Part shown: positions 15,809 through 28,262 of the stretch, piece by piece
Layout: every line of letters starts with the position of its first letter
Numbering within the stretch: the stretch's first letter is position 1
NCBI GenBank assembly: GCA_027006175.1
Contig: JALTKS010000101.1
Span: forward strand, 55,596 to 119,595
Direction of reading: 5' to 3'
DNA from: Gammaproteobacteria bacterium
Lineage (GTDB): Bacteria; Pseudomonadota; Gammaproteobacteria; AKS1
Length of the DNA: 64,000 nt
The notes under the pieces: generated by a model
The model's database searches: none
Seen by the model: the letters and a program-made list of their open reading frames with translations, nothing else
What the model was told of the DNA's origin: nothing
Translations under genes and position numbers: made by a program

Positions 15809-16393
15809 TCAGCGCTGATTAATTATTTTTGCGACGGGTGAAAAACTTCGACGATGTATCGGGGTAATCCCTAAATCCAATAACGCCTGCATATGTACTT
15901 TGGTTGGATAGCCCTTATGCGAAGCAAAGCCATAACCTGGATATTTAATATCCATTTCGAGCATTTCAGAATCGCGGGCAACTTTAGCGATAATGGATGC
16001 TGCACTAATACAGGCGACTTTTTGATCACCTTTAATAATTGCTTCACTACTACAATTTAATTCAGGACAACGATTACCATCTATCTGTGCATGTTCTGGT
16101 TGGATCGCTAAGCCTTCAACTGCACGGCGCATCGCTAACAAGCTTGCATGAAGAATATTGATATCATCAATTTCTTCAATTTCAGCCCGTCCAAGCGACC
16201 AGCTTAAGGCTTTCTCACGTATTTCTATATCGAGTTTATTGCGTTTTGTTTCCGATAGCTTTTTAGAATCAGCCAAACCTTCGATAGGCTGTGCCGGATC
16301 AAGAATAACAGCCGCGGCAACAACGGGCCCAGCGAGTGGTCCTCGACCCACCTCATCAACACCGGCAATAAGAATCGTTGTTGTTTCAGGCAT
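15809..16393 (-). CDS. rnhB: Ribonuclease HII
   Basis: [22 protein letters not shown]; start reassigned to MPETTT (ATG overlapping the lpxB stop). Confidence 0.97.
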   Translation of the reverse strand: MPETTTILIAGVDEVGRGPLAGPVVAAAVILDPAQPIEGLADSKKLSETKRNKLDIEIREKALSWSLGRAEIEEIDDINILHASLLAMRRAVEGLAIQPEHAQIDGNRCPELNCSSEAIIKGDQKVACISAASIIAKVARDSEMLEMDIKYPGYGFASHKGYPTKVHMQALLDLGITPIHRRSFSPVAKIINQR

Positions 16394-17540
16394 GCATTTG
16401 TTCCACTTTTTTATTAACAAGCTGCAAAACAGCATCGGCTGCCTGTTTATCTGTATCCTGTCTCAATGTGTGATGTATTTCAGAGAACCGTTCCATTATC
16501 TGCTTCACCTCATCCGGATTATTCAGGTAATGTAATAACTTCTCTCCCATCACTTCTGGTTTAGCGGCATCCTGAACGTATTCAGGTACGATTGTTTCTC
16601 CCGCTAATAGATTGGGGAGTGAGAAATTCTTTATTTTTACCCACAATTTTAAAATAAAATAATTGAGTCGTGAAAAACGATAAGCAACCACCATGGGTCG
16701 TTTAACTAACATCGCTTCCAATGTTGCCGTGCCAGATGCCATTAAAATAGCATCCGCAGCGCCCATCACTTCACGTGCCTGACCATCAATATAAGTAATA
16801 GGAAGCTGTTTAACTAAATCGCCTCCAACTTGTATAAATACGTCTCGAACAATTTTCGAGGCAAATGGCACCACAAATTGAATATCTTGTTGTTGCTCAT
16901 AGCAATAACTGGCTGTTTTAAGAAACGTCTCGGCAAGATATTTCACTTCACTGATACGACTACCGGGTAACATTGCAATAATTGTTGCATCTTCCGCTAA
17001 ACCAAGATTTATTCTTGCCGCCGCTTTATCTGTGGCCAGTGGTATTTGATCTGCGAATGGATGACCAACAAACTTCACGGGAACCTTATGCTCACGGTAA
17101 AATTCTGCCTCAAAGGGGAACAGAGCTAAAACACAATCAACTGCTCGAGCAATCTTTTTTACGCGATAACGACGCCATGCCCAAACTTGTGGACTGACAT
17201 ATTGAATGGTTGGAATACCTTCTCGGCGTAATTGCTCAAGCAAGGTCAAATTAAAATCAGGCGCATCAATACCGATAAATACATCCGGTGGATTAGCGAT
17301 AAATCGATCTCGTAGCTGATTTCGTATTGCACGTAATTCACGGTATTGAGCCAATGCATCAACCAGCCCCATAATGGATAATTTCTCTGCAGGAAATAGC
17401 GCATTACAACCCTGCTCAACCATATTGGGTCCGGCAATACCTTCCACTTCCAGATCATTCACAGAATGACGAAGTGCTTTAATCATGCCCGCTCCGAGCA
17501 AGTCTCCCGATGATTCCCCTGCAACCAGACCGATACGCAT
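16386..17540 (-). CDS. lpxB: Lipid-A-disaccharide synthase
   Basis: [30 protein letters not shown]. Confidence 0.98.
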   Translation of the reverse strand: MRIGLVAGESSGDLLGAGMIKALRHSVNDLEVEGIAGPNMVEQGCNALFPAEKLSIMGLVDALAQYRELRAIRNQLRDRFIANPPDVFIGIDAPDFNLTLLEQLRREGIPTIQYVSPQVWAWRRYRVKKIARAVDCVLALFPFEAEFYREHKVPVKFVGHPFADQIPLATDKAAARINLGLAEDATIIAMLPGSRISEVKYLAETFLKTASYCYEQQQDIQFVVPFASKIVRDVFIQVGGDLVKQLPITYIDGQAREVMGAADAILMASGTATLEAMLVKRPMVVAYRFSRLNYFILKLWVKIKNFSLPNLLAGETIVPEYVQDAAKPEVMGEKLLHYLNNPDEVKQIMERFSEIHHTLRQDTDKQAADAVLQLVNKKVEQMHA

Positions 17541-17543
17541 AAC

Positions 17544-18320
17544 TTACCTGACAATACTGCGTTCTGCGTTTTGTATAAACTCAACGAAGTTATTCACTTC
17601 TGCGCAATTTCCTTGTTGCTTTTGAATTTGCTCAACTGCTTCCGTTAATTTCATACCTGAGGTATAAATATCACGATAGGCATTTTTTAATTCTTTAATT
17701 GCACCGGGCTCAATTCCACGGCGTTTTAAGCCGATACTATTAAGACCACGCGCATCTGCCGGGTTACCTGTAACAATGATGTAAGGTGGCACATCTTTGT
17801 TAACACCACTGCCCATTCCACAAAAACTATATGCACCGACTTTTACAAACTGGTGAATTAACGCAAACCCACCAAGCGTAACGTAATCTTCAATTACCGC
17901 ATGCCCGCCTAATGAAGCGCCGTTTGCAAAAATAATATGGCTACCAACCTGACAGTCATGGGCAATATGCGAATAAGCCATAATAAAATTATTATCAGCA
18001 ACGCGAGTAACGCCACCACCATGCACAGTACCTCTGCTCATGGTACAACTTTCACGGATAATATTATTGTCACCAATTTCCAGACGCGTTGGTTCGCCTT
18101 TGTAACCAATATCCTGAGGCTCTTCACCTAATGAAGTAAATTGAAATATTTTATTCTTTTTACCAATCCTGGTGGGACCATTAATAACAACATGTGGCCC
18201 TATCCACGTGTCTTCGCCAATTTCCACATCAGCACCAATAATCGAGAAAGGACCAACGCCAACACCTTCAGCTAAACGAGCAGAGTCATCAATTATTGCC
18301 TGTTTACTTATTAAACTCAT
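17544..18320 (-). CDS. lpxA: UDP-N-acetylglucosamine acyltransferase
   Basis: Hexapeptide repeats, VGPFSIIG...; start reassigned to MSLISKQ (ATGA overlap with fabZ). Confidence 0.97.
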   Translation of the reverse strand: MSLISKQAIIDDSARLAEGVGVGPFSIIGADVEIGEDTWIGPHVVINGPTRIGKKNKIFQFTSLGEEPQDIGYKGEPTRLEIGDNNIIRESCTMSRGTVHGGGVTRVADNNFIMAYSHIAHDCQVGSHIIFANGASLGGHAVIEDYVTLGGFALIHQFVKVGAYSFCGMGSGVNKDVPPYIIVTGNPADARGLNSIGLKRRGIEPGAIKELKNAYRDIYTSGMKLTEAVEQIQKQQGNCAEVNNFVEFIQNAERSIVR

Positions 18321-18760
18321 ACGCCGCGTTGTGCACACATAATTTCAGCACTGGAAACAACTTTATCATCAACTTTTGCTTCAGCGTTAAACTTCCAGAT
18401 ACCGCGTTTCTCTTTAATAACATCAACCGTCAAAATCAGTTGATCGCCTGGACTAACCGGCGCTTTAAATCGTGCTTTATCAATACCAACCAGATAATAA
18501 AGTGATTCACTGTCGGGGCGCTGTTCAGTGGTAATATAAGAAAGTATCCCTGTTGCTTGTGCCAGTGCCTCAAGAATCAGCACGCCAGGCATAACAGGGT
18601 GGTGGTTAAAATGCCCTGTAAAAAACTCTTCGTTATACGTTACATTTTTAAGCGCGGTTAACGACTTTCCTGGCGTATAGTCTAATACCCTATCTATAAG
18701 CAGAAATGGGTAGCGATGCGGTAAATGCTTCATTACCTCATGGATATCTAAACTCGGCAT
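18317..18760 (-). CDS. fabZ: 3-hydroxyacyl-ACP dehydratase FabZ
   Basis: [38 protein letters not shown]. Confidence 0.98.
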   Translation of the reverse strand: MPSLDIHEVMKHLPHRYPFLLIDRVLDYTPGKSLTALKNVTYNEEFFTGHFNHHPVMPGVLILEALAQATGILSYITTEQRPDSESLYYLVGIDKARFKAPVSPGDQLILTVDVIKEKRGIWKFNAEAKVDDKVVSSAEIMCAQRGV

Positions 18761-18796
18761 ACTAACAACCTCTATTAAGTATTAAATACTTATTCT

Positions 18797-19810
18797 TTAT
18801 TTTTTAAGTTCTGTTTCGATTCGCTTCAATCGCTTTGCTATGTCGTCTAATTGTGTAAAGCGAACATAATTCCGCTGCCACTTGGCATTTTCCTGCAAAG
18901 GTGTGCCTGATGAATAGGCACCCGACTCTGTAATTGATTGTGTCACTAATGATGTCGCAGTAATGTGAACGTTGTCCGCTATTTGCACCTGATCGGTAAT
19001 TCCTACACCACCGGCGATTGTACAGTAACGACCAATAACAACACTGCCTGCAATGCCAACACATCCAGCAATAGCGGTATGGTCACCAATCCTAACATTA
19101 TGAGCAATTTGAATTTGATTATCTAACTTAACACCATTACCAATAACAGTATCATCCAATGCACCGCGATCAATCGTTGTGTTCGCGCCGACTTCAACAT
19201 CATCACCAATATCAACAATGCCTAACTGCGGTATTTTTATCCAACGCCCTTCATTATTCGCCATACCAAAGCCATCGCCACCGATAACAGCACCCGAATA
19301 TATGATGGTGTTCTTACCTATCCTGGTGCCATGATTCAAGGTGACGTTTGCATGTAAAAACGAGTTCTCGCCAATCACACATTTTTGTTCAACAACACAT
19401 GACGGTTCAATAACCACCCCTGCTTTGATTTCAACATCTGCGCCAATAACCGACTGCGCACCAATATAAGCAGATGCATCAATGCTTGCTGTTTCATCAA
19501 CGCTGGCATCAGGATGAATACCTGATTTTGATTCAACAGGATTCAGTTTTGCCGCAATTAAAGCAAATGCAAGTAATGGATTGCTGACAACCAGACAATT
19601 ATTTGTTGTCGCGCTCAAGTGCTTATCACAAAGAATAACGGCACCCGCTTGTGTATTAGCGAGTGCCGTTTTATGTTTTCCGCCTGTGTAAAAACTGATT
19701 TGCCGAGGTCCAGCAGAAGCAAGCGATGCTACATTCTCGATAACACAGGTTGCATCACCCTCTACTCTACCACCGACATCACTAGCCAGTTCTTCAAGTG
19801 TATGTGACAC
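18797..19810 (-). CDS. lpxD: UDP-3-O-(3-hydroxymyristoyl)glucosamine N-acyltransferase
   Basis: Hexapeptide repeats, IQIAHNVRIGDHTAIAGCVGIAGS. Confidence 0.98.
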   Translation of the reverse strand: MSHTLEELASDVGGRVEGDATCVIENVASLASAGPRQISFYTGGKHKTALANTQAGAVILCDKHLSATTNNCLVVSNPLLAFALIAAKLNPVESKSGIHPDASVDETASIDASAYIGAQSVIGADVEIKAGVVIEPSCVVEQKCVIGENSFLHANVTLNHGTRIGKNTIIYSGAVIGGDGFGMANNEGRWIKIPQLGIVDIGDDVEVGANTTIDRGALDDTVIGNGVKLDNQIQIAHNVRIGDHTAIAGCVGIAGSVVIGRYCTIAGGVGITDQVQIADNVHITATSLVTQSITESGAYSSGTPLQENAKWQRNYVRFTQLDDIAKRLKRIETELKK

Positions 19811-19827
19811 AATAATTCCCGTTATAA

Positions 19828-20346
19828 TTATTTTCCGGCGTTTGCTTCCGCTTTTAGACGCTGAAGAATTCTTTTCGTCAAATCAACTTTAGGATTTGCA
19901 TAAGCAATACCTTCATAAAGTATCAAATCAAACTTTTCTTCTTTACCTATTTTGGTAATGGCTTCATTAACAAAACGTAATAACCTGCCACGCTCTTCGT
20001 TACTACGGAACGTCCGATCTTCACGAAGCTCATCTGAACCACGGCGTAATTCACGTTTACGACTAACAATATCACGCTCAAGTTTACGGCGTTCTGATTC
20101 AGCCATAATGGCGCCATCACGACGTAGTTTGTCTTCTAAACCTTTTATCGACTTCTGTTCTTTTAGTAACTTGCTATTACGCGCAGAAAATTCCTGCTCT
20201 AGTCGCTGAAGCGCCATTTTTGATTGCGGCGCTTCTTCTAATAAACGATTAGGATTGACAACACCAATACGCAACTCCTGCGCAGAAACAAATGTTGTCA
20301 ACGATGCCAGCATCACTGTACAGATTGTCTTTCTCAATGTATTCAC
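19828..20346 (-). CDS. skp: OmpH/Skp family periplasmic chaperone (probable GTG start)
   Basis: Signal peptide MNTLRKTICTVMLASLTTFVSA then QELRIGVVNPNRLLEEAPQ; GGAG SD upstream of GTG; bamA neighbour. The longer tracked ORF overlaps bamA. Confidence 0.9.
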   Translation of the reverse strand: MNTLRKTICTVMLASLTTFVSAQELRIGVVNPNRLLEEAPQSKMALQRLEQEFSARNSKLLKEQKSIKGLEDKLRRDGAIMAESERRKLERDIVSRKRELRRGSDELREDRTFRSNEERGRLLRFVNEAITKIGKEEKFDLILYEGIAYANPKVDLTKRILQRLKAEANAGK

Positions 20347-20389
20347 TGTTCCACTCCGGTATTTCCATGTATTTTCACAGTCTAACACA

Positions 20390-22729
20390 TCAGAATCCGT
20401 TGCCGAAATTAAACTGGAATGTCTTGGTATCATCATCTGGCTGGTCATTAAAGGGTGCTGCAACACTCACACTCAAGGCACCAAACGGTGATAACCATGT
20501 CACACCCAGCCCAGCTGCAAAACGAATATTATCAACAGCAAATTCTTCATCACCAGGCCCTGAACCAAATACATTACCACCATCAACGAAAGTACTAAAA
20601 CGCCATGCATTAACATCTTTAACGAATGGCACAGGGAAGATTAACTCCACGCTACCAACTAATTTAAGATCACCACCTATTGGACGGTCGTTATTAACAC
20701 CACCAACAATACGCGGTCCAAGCGTATTGGCCCGGTAACCACGAACTGAACCTCTACCACCAACAAGGAAATTCTTGAAGAACGGTAATATTGGTGTATT
20801 CCCATAACCATCACCGTAGCCAATATCACCCCGCATACCTAAAGTTAAATTGCGTGTTAATGATATGTAGCGTTGAGCACGGTAATTAATCTTGTAATAT
20901 TCAAGATCACTGCCTGGTACGGATACTTCTGCACTGATGCGTTGCAAACCACCTTTCGTCGGGAATACACGTCTGTTCCGAGTATCTTCAGAATAGGATG
21001 CTGTCATGACAAAACTATTAAAACTGGCTTTATCCGAATTATTAACATCCAACGCATCAAAGCTACTGTCTAGTTGAGCTAAATCATCACGGAACCGCTG
21101 TGGTGTACTACCTGTTGTATTAATAACATCACGCTGAAAATTAAGGTTAAGCGATATTCGTTCAACATCTGTAATCGGAATACCATATGAGATTCCTGCA
21201 GACAACAAATCAGATGAGTAACTCGCCAAATTCGCTTGACTTGCATCACGTTGGCGGAAATTTAGATTAAAACCACGACTCACACCATCTTCAGTGTAAT
21301 AAGGATTTGTATAGGCAAAACGATAAACACGATTAATTTCACTGTTATCAAAACCAACACTAATACGTTTACCACTACCTAAAAAGTTATTCTGCGCAAC
21401 ACTGGCATTCAAAATAACACCCTGTGAATCTGAATAACCAACACCGGCAAGTAAGTTACCGGAAGCACGTTCTTTAACTTTATAATTCACATCAACCTGA
21501 TCCGTTGTCCCCGGAACGGCAGGTGTTTCTACTTCAACTGTCTCAAAATAGCCCAGGCGTCTTAATCGAGCCTGTGATTTCTCAATATTGTCTGTAGAAA
21601 CCCAGGCACTTTCAAACTGACGCATTTCACGACGTAATACTTCGTCTCGCGTTCTGGTGTTACCCGAGAAGTTGATTCTTCTTGTGTAAACACGTTTACC
21701 GGGATCAATGAAGAATGTCAGGTTAACTTCTTTCTTATCATCAAGAATTTCCGGTACAACATTCACATTCGCAAATGCATAACCACTATTACCTAGTTGA
21801 CGCGTAATGTTCTCACTGGTTTTTGTTGAACGACGTCGTGAGAAAATGTCACCTTTTTGAATAGACACTAAAGGAAATAATTTTTCTTTCTCGACAACAA
21901 GCTCACCTGCGAGTTTTACCTTGTTAACAGTAAATTGCTCACCTTCAGTAATATTAATAGTAATAAAGACATCTTTACGATCGGGTGTAATCGATACCTG
22001 CGTTGAATCGATATTAAAATTCACATAACCACGGTTAAGATAGTAAGAACGCAGTGTTTCAAGATCACCTGCAAGTTTTTGTTTTGAATATTGGTCATTG
22101 CCTGTATAAAACGAAAGCAAGGTTGGTGTACTTAGCGCAAACTCTTCTAATAAATCTTTATCTTCAAAGGTTTTATTACCAACAATATTTATTTGATGAA
22201 TTTTGGCTACAACGCCTTCAGAAACATCAATCGTAATACCAACACGATTTCGCTCTAGCGGTGTCACCGTTGTTTCCAGCTTTACGCCATATTTACCTTG
22301 ACTGAAATAAATGCGACGTAATTCTTGTTCAACTTTATCTAATAGGGATTTATCAAACACACGTCCTACTGCAAAACCAATTTCTTTCAAACCAGAATTA
22401 AGCGCTTCATCTTCGATTGAGTCATTACCATTAATGTCAATAGTTGATATCGCTGGACGCTCAACAACATAAACAATCAATGTACCCTCTTCTTTCTCAA
22501 GTCTGACGTCTTTAAAAAATCCGGTTTTAAATAATGCGCGAATAACACTTCCTGAACGTCGGTCATTCAGCGTATCGCCTACTTTAATTGGCAGATAACT
22601 AAACACCGTCCCCGCAGCAATTCGCTGGAGTCCTTCAACCCGAATATCTTTGATCACAAATGATTCACCGGACCAGGCAACCTGTACAAATCCGATACAC
22701 AAGAAAACTGCGAGAATAAATCTTTTCAT
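20390..22729 (-). CDS. bamA: Outer membrane protein assembly factor BamA
   Basis: Five POTRA-type repeats, FLVGGRGSVRGYRANTLGPR, terminal F. Confidence 0.98.
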   Translation of the reverse strand: MKRFILAVFLCIGFVQVAWSGESFVIKDIRVEGLQRIAAGTVFSYLPIKVGDTLNDRRSGSVIRALFKTGFFKDVRLEKEEGTLIVYVVERPAISTIDINGNDSIEDEALNSGLKEIGFAVGRVFDKSLLDKVEQELRRIYFSQGKYGVKLETTVTPLERNRVGITIDVSEGVVAKIHQINIVGNKTFEDKDLLEEFALSTPTLLSFYTGNDQYSKQKLAGDLETLRSYYLNRGYVNFNIDSTQVSITPDRKDVFITINITEGEQFTVNKVKLAGELVVEKEKLFPLVSIQKGDIFSRRRSTKTSENITRQLGNSGYAFANVNVVPEILDDKKEVNLTFFIDPGKRVYTRRINFSGNTRTRDEVLRREMRQFESAWVSTDNIEKSQARLRRLGYFETVEVETPAVPGTTDQVDVNYKVKERASGNLLAGVGYSDSQGVILNASVAQNNFLGSGKRISVGFDNSEINRVYRFAYTNPYYTEDGVSRGFNLNFRQRDASQANLASYSSDLLSAGISYGIPITDVERISLNLNFQRDVINTTGSTPQRFRDDLAQLDSSFDALDVNNSDKASFNSFVMTASYSEDTRNRRVFPTKGGLQRISAEVSVPGSDLEYYKINYRAQRYISLTRNLTLGMRGDIGYGDGYGNTPILPFFKNFLVGGRGSVRGYRANTLGPRIVGGVNNDRPIGGDLKLVGSVELIFPVPFVKDVNAWRFSTFVDGGNVFGSGPGDEEFAVDNIRFAAGLGVTWLSPFGALSVSVAAPFNDQPDDDTKTFQFNFGNGF

Positions 22730-22770
22730 TACTTGCTCTTATTATATTTCGTTATTTTTTAGCAGTGCGA

Positions 22771-24132
22771 TTAAATTAATCGCATCACATCATTATAAAA
22801 TGCCACAACCATCAACAACCCGAGTAAAACCATCCCCATTTGCTGACCCAAAAACTGTGCTTTCTCCGAGACCGGACTCCCTTTAATCAGCTCAGCCAAA
22901 TAATACATAAGATGACCGCCATCGAGTACCGGAATGGGGAGTAAATTTAGCACGCCAAGACTGATGCTGACTACTGCCATAAAGCTCAGAAACTGAATTA
23001 TGCCAATACTCGCAGAACGCCCTGCATACTGTGCGATCGTCAATGGACCACTTATATTCTTAATCGAGGCTTCACCTATCACCATTTTACCCAACATTCT
23101 TAATGTTAAGTGGCTGATTTGCCAAGTCTTTTTAGCAGCTTCGCCCCACGCTGCAAAGAACGGATATTGTACCACAGCAAGAAACTCTTTGGACACCGCT
23201 GGAGGTGGTAAACCTGCCGCACCAACGTAGCCATATTGCACATCATTATGTGTTTTAATACCCGGCGTCAGAGAGATAACTATTTGTTTTCCCTCGCGAA
23301 GTATTGTTAATTGCATGGTTTCACCAGGCTTTTTCTGCACCCGGGTAACCCAATCTCGCCAGTCTTTTACCTTTTTACCGTCTGTTGCCAACACTTCATC
23401 ACCAGACATAAGACCCGCCGCTTCAGCTGCGCCATTAGGCTTAATTTCATCGATGATAGCCGGCCATGCTGGCAACCGGGGTTCTATACCTAGTTGAGAT
23501 ATAACGCTTTTATTCTTAACATCCGCAGACAAGCCTTCGACCGGAAGCTCTCGAATCTGAGGTTCACCATTACCGTCCTTCACTGCAATTTGAATAGAAG
23601 GTCGCCCCTCAACCACTGCGGCTATTAAATCTAATCCCGCAACACTCCAGGTTTGAGTTTTTTTCCCATCAATTGATAAAAATTCATCACCCGCCTTCAC
23701 CCCTGCCAAAGCAGCAATACTTGCCGGCTTCACCTCTGAGACAATGGGCTTGAGCCCTTCTGTACCAATAGTGAAGATTGACCAATACAGGACGATTGCT
23801 AATAGAAAATTAAATAAAGGTCCCGCAACCACAATGGCCATACGTGCATAAAGCGGTTTTTGAGTAAAAGCCAAAGGAAGTTCAGCCTCGGATACCTCGT
23901 CATTACGCTCATCAAGCATTTTGACGTAGCCACCTAAAGGAATTTGCGCCAAAACGTACTCGGTTCCATTCTTACCATGCCATGTATAAATAGGCTTACC
24001 GAAACCAATCGAGAAACGCAGCACTTTTACATCAAAACGACGTGCAACCCAGAAATGCCCATATTCGTGAAACGTTACCAAAATACCGATAACGACAATA
24101 AATGAAGCAATATTAATAAGTATATCAAGCAT
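22771..24132 (-). CDS. rseP: RIP metalloprotease RseP
   Basis: HEYGH zinc motif, PDZ domains, NLLPIPVLDGGHL. Confidence 0.98.
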   Translation of the reverse strand: MLDILINIASFIVVIGILVTFHEYGHFWVARRFDVKVLRFSIGFGKPIYTWHGKNGTEYVLAQIPLGGYVKMLDERNDEVSEAELPLAFTQKPLYARMAIVVAGPLFNFLLAIVLYWSIFTIGTEGLKPIVSEVKPASIAALAGVKAGDEFLSIDGKKTQTWSVAGLDLIAAVVEGRPSIQIAVKDGNGEPQIRELPVEGLSADVKNKSVISQLGIEPRLPAWPAIIDEIKPNGAAEAAGLMSGDEVLATDGKKVKDWRDWVTRVQKKPGETMQLTILREGKQIVISLTPGIKTHNDVQYGYVGAAGLPPPAVSKEFLAVVQYPFFAAWGEAAKKTWQISHLTLRMLGKMVIGEASIKNISGPLTIAQYAGRSASIGIIQFLSFMAVVSISLGVLNLLPIPVLDGGHLMYYLAELIKGSPVSEKAQFLGQQMGMVLLGLLMVVAFYNDVMRLI

Positions 24133-24146
24133 AATCAGGTATCACG

Positions 24147-25334
24147 TTATTGATTAACCGCCTTGTTTTCAATTATTTTCAATGCTACTTCTCTCGCTTG
24201 TGCATCAGCAGATAAAATAGTTTCCAGGGAATCGGCTTGCTGGTATTCAATCCCATCCATTGTTGCTTCAATAACCTCAGCAATCATTGTAAACCCGAGC
24301 TTCTCATCCAGAAATGCATCCACAGCTATTTCATTAGCCGCATTTAAAATGGTACTAGCGGTACCACCGGCTTTTGCTGCCTCAAAGGCTAAACGCAAGC
24401 AAGGAAAACGCACTAAATCAGGTTGTTCAAAATCAAGCCGCGCAACGCTAAACATATCTAATGGAGCCACACCTGACTCAATTCGTTCAGGCCACGCCAT
24501 TGCGTGTGCAATGGGTGTACGCATATCAGGATTACCCATTTGCGCCAGTACTGAACCATCGCTGTAATCAACCATTGAATGAATCACACTCTGGCGATGA
24601 ATCACTACCTCAATATCATCGGGTCCTACATCGAATAACCAACAGGCTTCTATTAACTCCAAGCCCTTGTTCATCATGGTCGCCGAATCAACCGAAATTT
24701 TACGCCCCATGCTCCAATTAGGGTGCGCCACTGCTTGTGCCGGTGTTACTGCTCCCAATGTCTCCGGATCAGCTTCACGAAACGGCCCACCGGATGCGGT
24801 CAGTAAGATTCGACGTACAGAAACCGGTTTAGTTCCCGTTTTATATCCTGCCGGCATCGATTGAAAAATAGCATTATGTTCGCTATCAATTGGCAATAAT
24901 TCTGCGCCATTATCTCGTACCGCTTGCATAAACAAATGCCCAGACATAACCAGTGCTTCTTTATTGGCGAGAAGCACTCGTTTACCTGCTTCTGCGGCAG
25001 CCAGGCTCGGTAATAAACCTGCTGCACCAACGATGGCTGCCATCACACTATCGACACCTGAATCACTGGCTACTTTTATTAAGCCATCATTACCGGACAA
25101 TATTTCGCAGCTAAGGTTATTGCTTTTAATTGCCTGCTGTAATGCTTTTGCAGCATCCGCATCTGCCATCACAGCATAACGTGGTTTAAATTCCTGACAC
25201 TGTTCGAGCATCCGCGTAACATCTTTATTCGCGGTTAAGGCAAAGACCCCGAACCGATCAGGATGGCGTCGAATAACATCAAGTGTACTAACACCTATCG
25301 AGCCGGTTGATCCTAAAATTGTGACTGCTTGCAT
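24147..25334 (-). CDS. dxr: 1-deoxy-D-xylulose 5-phosphate reductoisomerase
   Basis: [42 protein letters not shown]; start at MQAVT overlaps the cdsA stop. Confidence 0.98.
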   Translation of the reverse strand: MQAVTILGSTGSIGVSTLDVIRRHPDRFGVFALTANKDVTRMLEQCQEFKPRYAVMADADAAKALQQAIKSNNLSCEILSGNDGLIKVASDSGVDSVMAAIVGAAGLLPSLAAAEAGKRVLLANKEALVMSGHLFMQAVRDNGAELLPIDSEHNAIFQSMPAGYKTGTKPVSVRRILLTASGGPFREADPETLGAVTPAQAVAHPNWSMGRKISVDSATMMNKGLELIEACWLFDVGPDDIEVVIHRQSVIHSMVDYSDGSVLAQMGNPDMRTPIAHAMAWPERIESGVAPLDMFSVARLDFEQPDLVRFPCLRLAFEAAKAGGTASTILNAANEIAVDAFLDEKLGFTMIAEVIEATMDGIEYQQADSLETILSADAQAREVALKIIENKAVNQ

Positions 25335-26149
25335 TACAACCATCCCGCTAAATAATAACCCGCTGTAAACACAGGTGCTGCAGCAGTAATACTATCTAAT
25401 CTATCCATTGCGCCACCATGACCGGGTAATATTTTACCGCTATCTTTTACACCAATGGCACGCTTATAAATACTTTCCAATAAGTCTCCCGCAACCGATG
25501 CGATTGCAGCCAAAACACTGATCAAAACAAATAACCATTGCTGCTCAGCTTGCTCAAGATAGAACAAAACAATCACAACAGAATAAACTACAACAGCTAA
25601 CATCGCACCCCATACGCCTTCCCAACTTTTTCCTGGACTGATCGCAGGTGCAAGTTTACGCTTACCAAATAACTTACCACTAAAATAGGCTCCGGTATCC
25701 GCAATCCAGACAATACCGAAAACATATAAAACCATCCATGGGTTATGCTCGTGTAATAAAACCATTGCCAGCCAGGTCGGAAATATAACAAGAACACCTG
25801 TCAGTAAAGCAGTGCTTGAATAAAGCGCTGAGCTACATTTTTTTAATCGTGCGACGGGATCACCGGTAAAGCTAACGATAACAAAAAGCCAGACAATTAA
25901 AATTAACCAAGCAGAAGGAAAAGTAGGTACGGGATAAAACCAAACCAATGCAAAAGCACTGTTAAGTAATACCAGTCCGGTCAATAAGAAGAAGCTGTTT
26001 TTAACACCACTTAATTTAAGCCATTCATACGCAGCAACTGACATAATGGCTGCCCATAATATTGAAAACAAATTCAGCGGCAGAAACAGAATCCCCCCCA
26101 CAACAAGAGGTAATAAAAAAAGTGCTGTAATAATACGCTGCTTAAGCAT
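25334..26149 (-). CDS. cdsA: Phosphatidate cytidylyltransferase
   Basis: Multiple TM helices; [36 protein letters not shown] signature. Confidence 0.97.
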   Translation of the reverse strand: MLKQRIITALFLLPLVVGGILFLPLNLFSILWAAIMSVAAYEWLKLSGVKNSFFLLTGLVLLNSAFALVWFYPVPTFPSAWLILIVWLFVIVSFTGDPVARLKKCSSALYSSTALLTGVLVIFPTWLAMVLLHEHNPWMVLYVFGIVWIADTGAYFSGKLFGKRKLAPAISPGKSWEGVWGAMLAVVVYSVVIVLFYLEQAEQQWLFVLISVLAAIASVAGDLLESIYKRAIGVKDSGKILPGHGGAMDRLDSITAAAPVFTAGYYLAGWL

Positions 26150-26900
26150 GTTCTGATTCTACCTGTTCGCCTGTTTTACCAAAACGACGTTGTCTACCAG
26201 CATAATCACAAAATGCTTGTATAAAATGCTCTTCAGAGAAGTCAGGCCATAAGGTATCAGTAAAATATTGTTCCGTATATGCAATTTGCCAAAGCAGAAA
26301 ATTACTAATGCGATGCTCTCCCCCCGTACGAATGAATAAATCTGGCGCGGGCAAATGTGAAAGTGTTAAATACTTCTCAATCAATGTCTGATCGATATCT
26401 TCGGCTTTTACACCATCAGCGACTAATTGTTGTACTGCCTGAACAATATCCCAGCGGCCACCGTAGTTTGCAGCAATTGATAATGTCATTCCCGTATTGT
26501 TTTCAGTCAACGATTCCACTTCAGCAATTCGTGACTGTAATTTCTCGGAAAAAGCAGTGCGATCACCAATTATCTGCATACGAATATTATTATCATTAAT
26601 CGACTTTGCTTCTTCGCGCAAAGAGTTAATAAACAAGTCCATCAATAAGTCGACTTCTTTACGTGGTCTGTTCCAGTTCTCGCTACTGAATGCAAAGAGA
26701 GTTAATGCGGTAATATTATTTTCAGCACACACTTTTACAGCCATACGTGCAGACTTAACACCGGCTTTGTGTCCGGCAATCCGTGGCATAAAACGTTTTT
26801 TAGCCCAGCGACCATTACCATCCATAATGATGGCAACATGTTTAGGCAGATCACTGCCTGGTGGAATTTGAATTTCTTTTTTGGAAGGAGACATAACCAT
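26142..26900 (-). CDS. uppS: Undecaprenyl diphosphate synthase
   Basis: HVAIIMDGNGRWAKKR, RTGGEHRISNFLLWQIAYTE. Confidence 0.98.
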   Translation of the reverse strand: MVMSPSKKEIQIPPGSDLPKHVAIIMDGNGRWAKKRFMPRIAGHKAGVKSARMAVKVCAENNITALTLFAFSSENWNRPRKEVDLLMDLFINSLREEAKSINDNNIRMQIIGDRTAFSEKLQSRIAEVESLTENNTGMTLSIAANYGGRWDIVQAVQQLVADGVKAEDIDQTLIEKYLTLSHLPAPDLFIRTGGEHRISNFLLWQIAYTEQYFTDTLWPDFSEEHFIQAFCDYAGRQRRFGKTGEQVESEHA

Positions 26901-26970
26901 AATTGTTTACGCTACGTCTTACTTGGATAATTTAAAATATTGCTTTAAGAAATTTATCATGGAAGTTAAA

Positions 26971-27528
26971 TTAAATTTCCATTAGATCCTTTTCTTTTGC
27001 TTCAAGTACCGCATCTATCTCGGCAATCTTTTTATCGGTTAGTTTTTGCACAAGGTCTTCTGCATGATGCTGTTCATCTTCAGAAATATCTTTGTCTTTT
27101 TCAAGTGACTTGAAATCACCATTGGCATCACGTCGAATATTACGAATGGCAACACGTGATTGTTCAACTTCCTCCCGAACCAATCGAATCATATTTTTAC
27201 GTGTTTCTTCTGTCATGGCAGGTAAAGGAATACGAATTACTTCACCGGCGGTAACAGGGTTTAAACCTAAACCTGCATCCATAATGGCTTTTTCAATCGG
27301 TTGTACCATGGTTTTATCCCACGGCGTTACCGTTAAGGTTCTTGCATCGGAAACAGAAATATTCGCGGTCTGTCCAAGTGGTGTATCGTTACCGTAGAAA
27401 GACACCATAATATGGTCAATTAAACTCGGGGTGGCACGACCGGTACGCATTTTACTTAAATCGTTTTGAAGTGCTTCAATGGTTTTACCCATGCGCACTT
27501 CGGCATCTTTAAGGATTTCATCAATCAT
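26971..27528 (-). CDS. frr: Ribosome recycling factor
   Basis: [26 protein letters not shown]. Confidence 0.99.
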   Translation of the reverse strand: MIDEILKDAEVRMGKTIEALQNDLSKMRTGRATPSLIDHIMVSFYGNDTPLGQTANISVSDARTLTVTPWDKTMVQPIEKAIMDAGLGLNPVTAGEVIRIPLPAMTEETRKNMIRLVREEVEQSRVAIRNIRRDANGDFKSLEKDKDISEDEQHHAEDLVQKLTDKKIAEIDAVLEAKEKDLMEI

Positions 27529-28262
27529 GCTGCGTTCCCCTTTTCGACGAGTGTACCCTCGCCTTCGCCTTTAATGACACGCATTAGCGCACCAGGTTTG
27601 CTCATATTAAATACCCGCAAAGGCATATTCTGGTCGCGACACATGACAATCGCTGTCGCATCCATCACCGCTAATTTTTTACTAAGCACTTCATCATAGG
27701 TGAGTAACTCATAGAGTGTTGCATCAGGCTCCTTAACCGGATCAGCTGAATAAACACCGTCAACCTTGGTGGCTTTGAGCATAATATCAGCGCCAATCTC
27801 AATGGCACGTAAGCTTGCGGCTGAATCTGTTGTAAAGAAAGGATTACCTGTACCAGCAGCAAAAATAACCACACGGCCTTTTTCAAGGTGTCGAACTGCG
27901 CGGCGACGAATATAGTCTTCGCACACTTCATTAATACTCAGTGCCGACATCACCCGTGCCTGCATACCATCTTGCTCTAAAGCATCTTGCATTGCCAATG
28001 AATTCATTAACGTTGCCAACATACCCATGTGATCACCGGTCACCCGATCAATCCCATTTTGAGCTAAACCGGCACCGCGAAAAATATTCCCGCCACCGAT
28101 CACGACACCCACTTCGATGCCAATATCAATCAAGGCTTTAATTTCACCCGATACACGACTAATAACCGCTGGGTCAATGCCATAATCTCCATCACCCATC
28201 AGCGCTTCGCCGCTGAGTTTCAACAAGATGCGCTGATAGGCTTGTGATGAAGATGTTGTCAT
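27525..28262 (-). CDS. pyrH: UMP kinase
   Basis: [25 protein letters not shown]. Confidence 0.99.
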   Translation of the reverse strand: MTTSSSQAYQRILLKLSGEALMGDGDYGIDPAVISRVSGEIKALIDIGIEVGVVIGGGNIFRGAGLAQNGIDRVTGDHMGMLATLMNSLAMQDALEQDGMQARVMSALSINEVCEDYIRRRAVRHLEKGRVVIFAAGTGNPFFTTDSAASLRAIEIGADIMLKATKVDGVYSADPVKEPDATLYELLTYDEVLSKKLAVMDATAIVMCRDQNMPLRVFNMSKPGALMRVIKGEGEGTLVEKGNAA

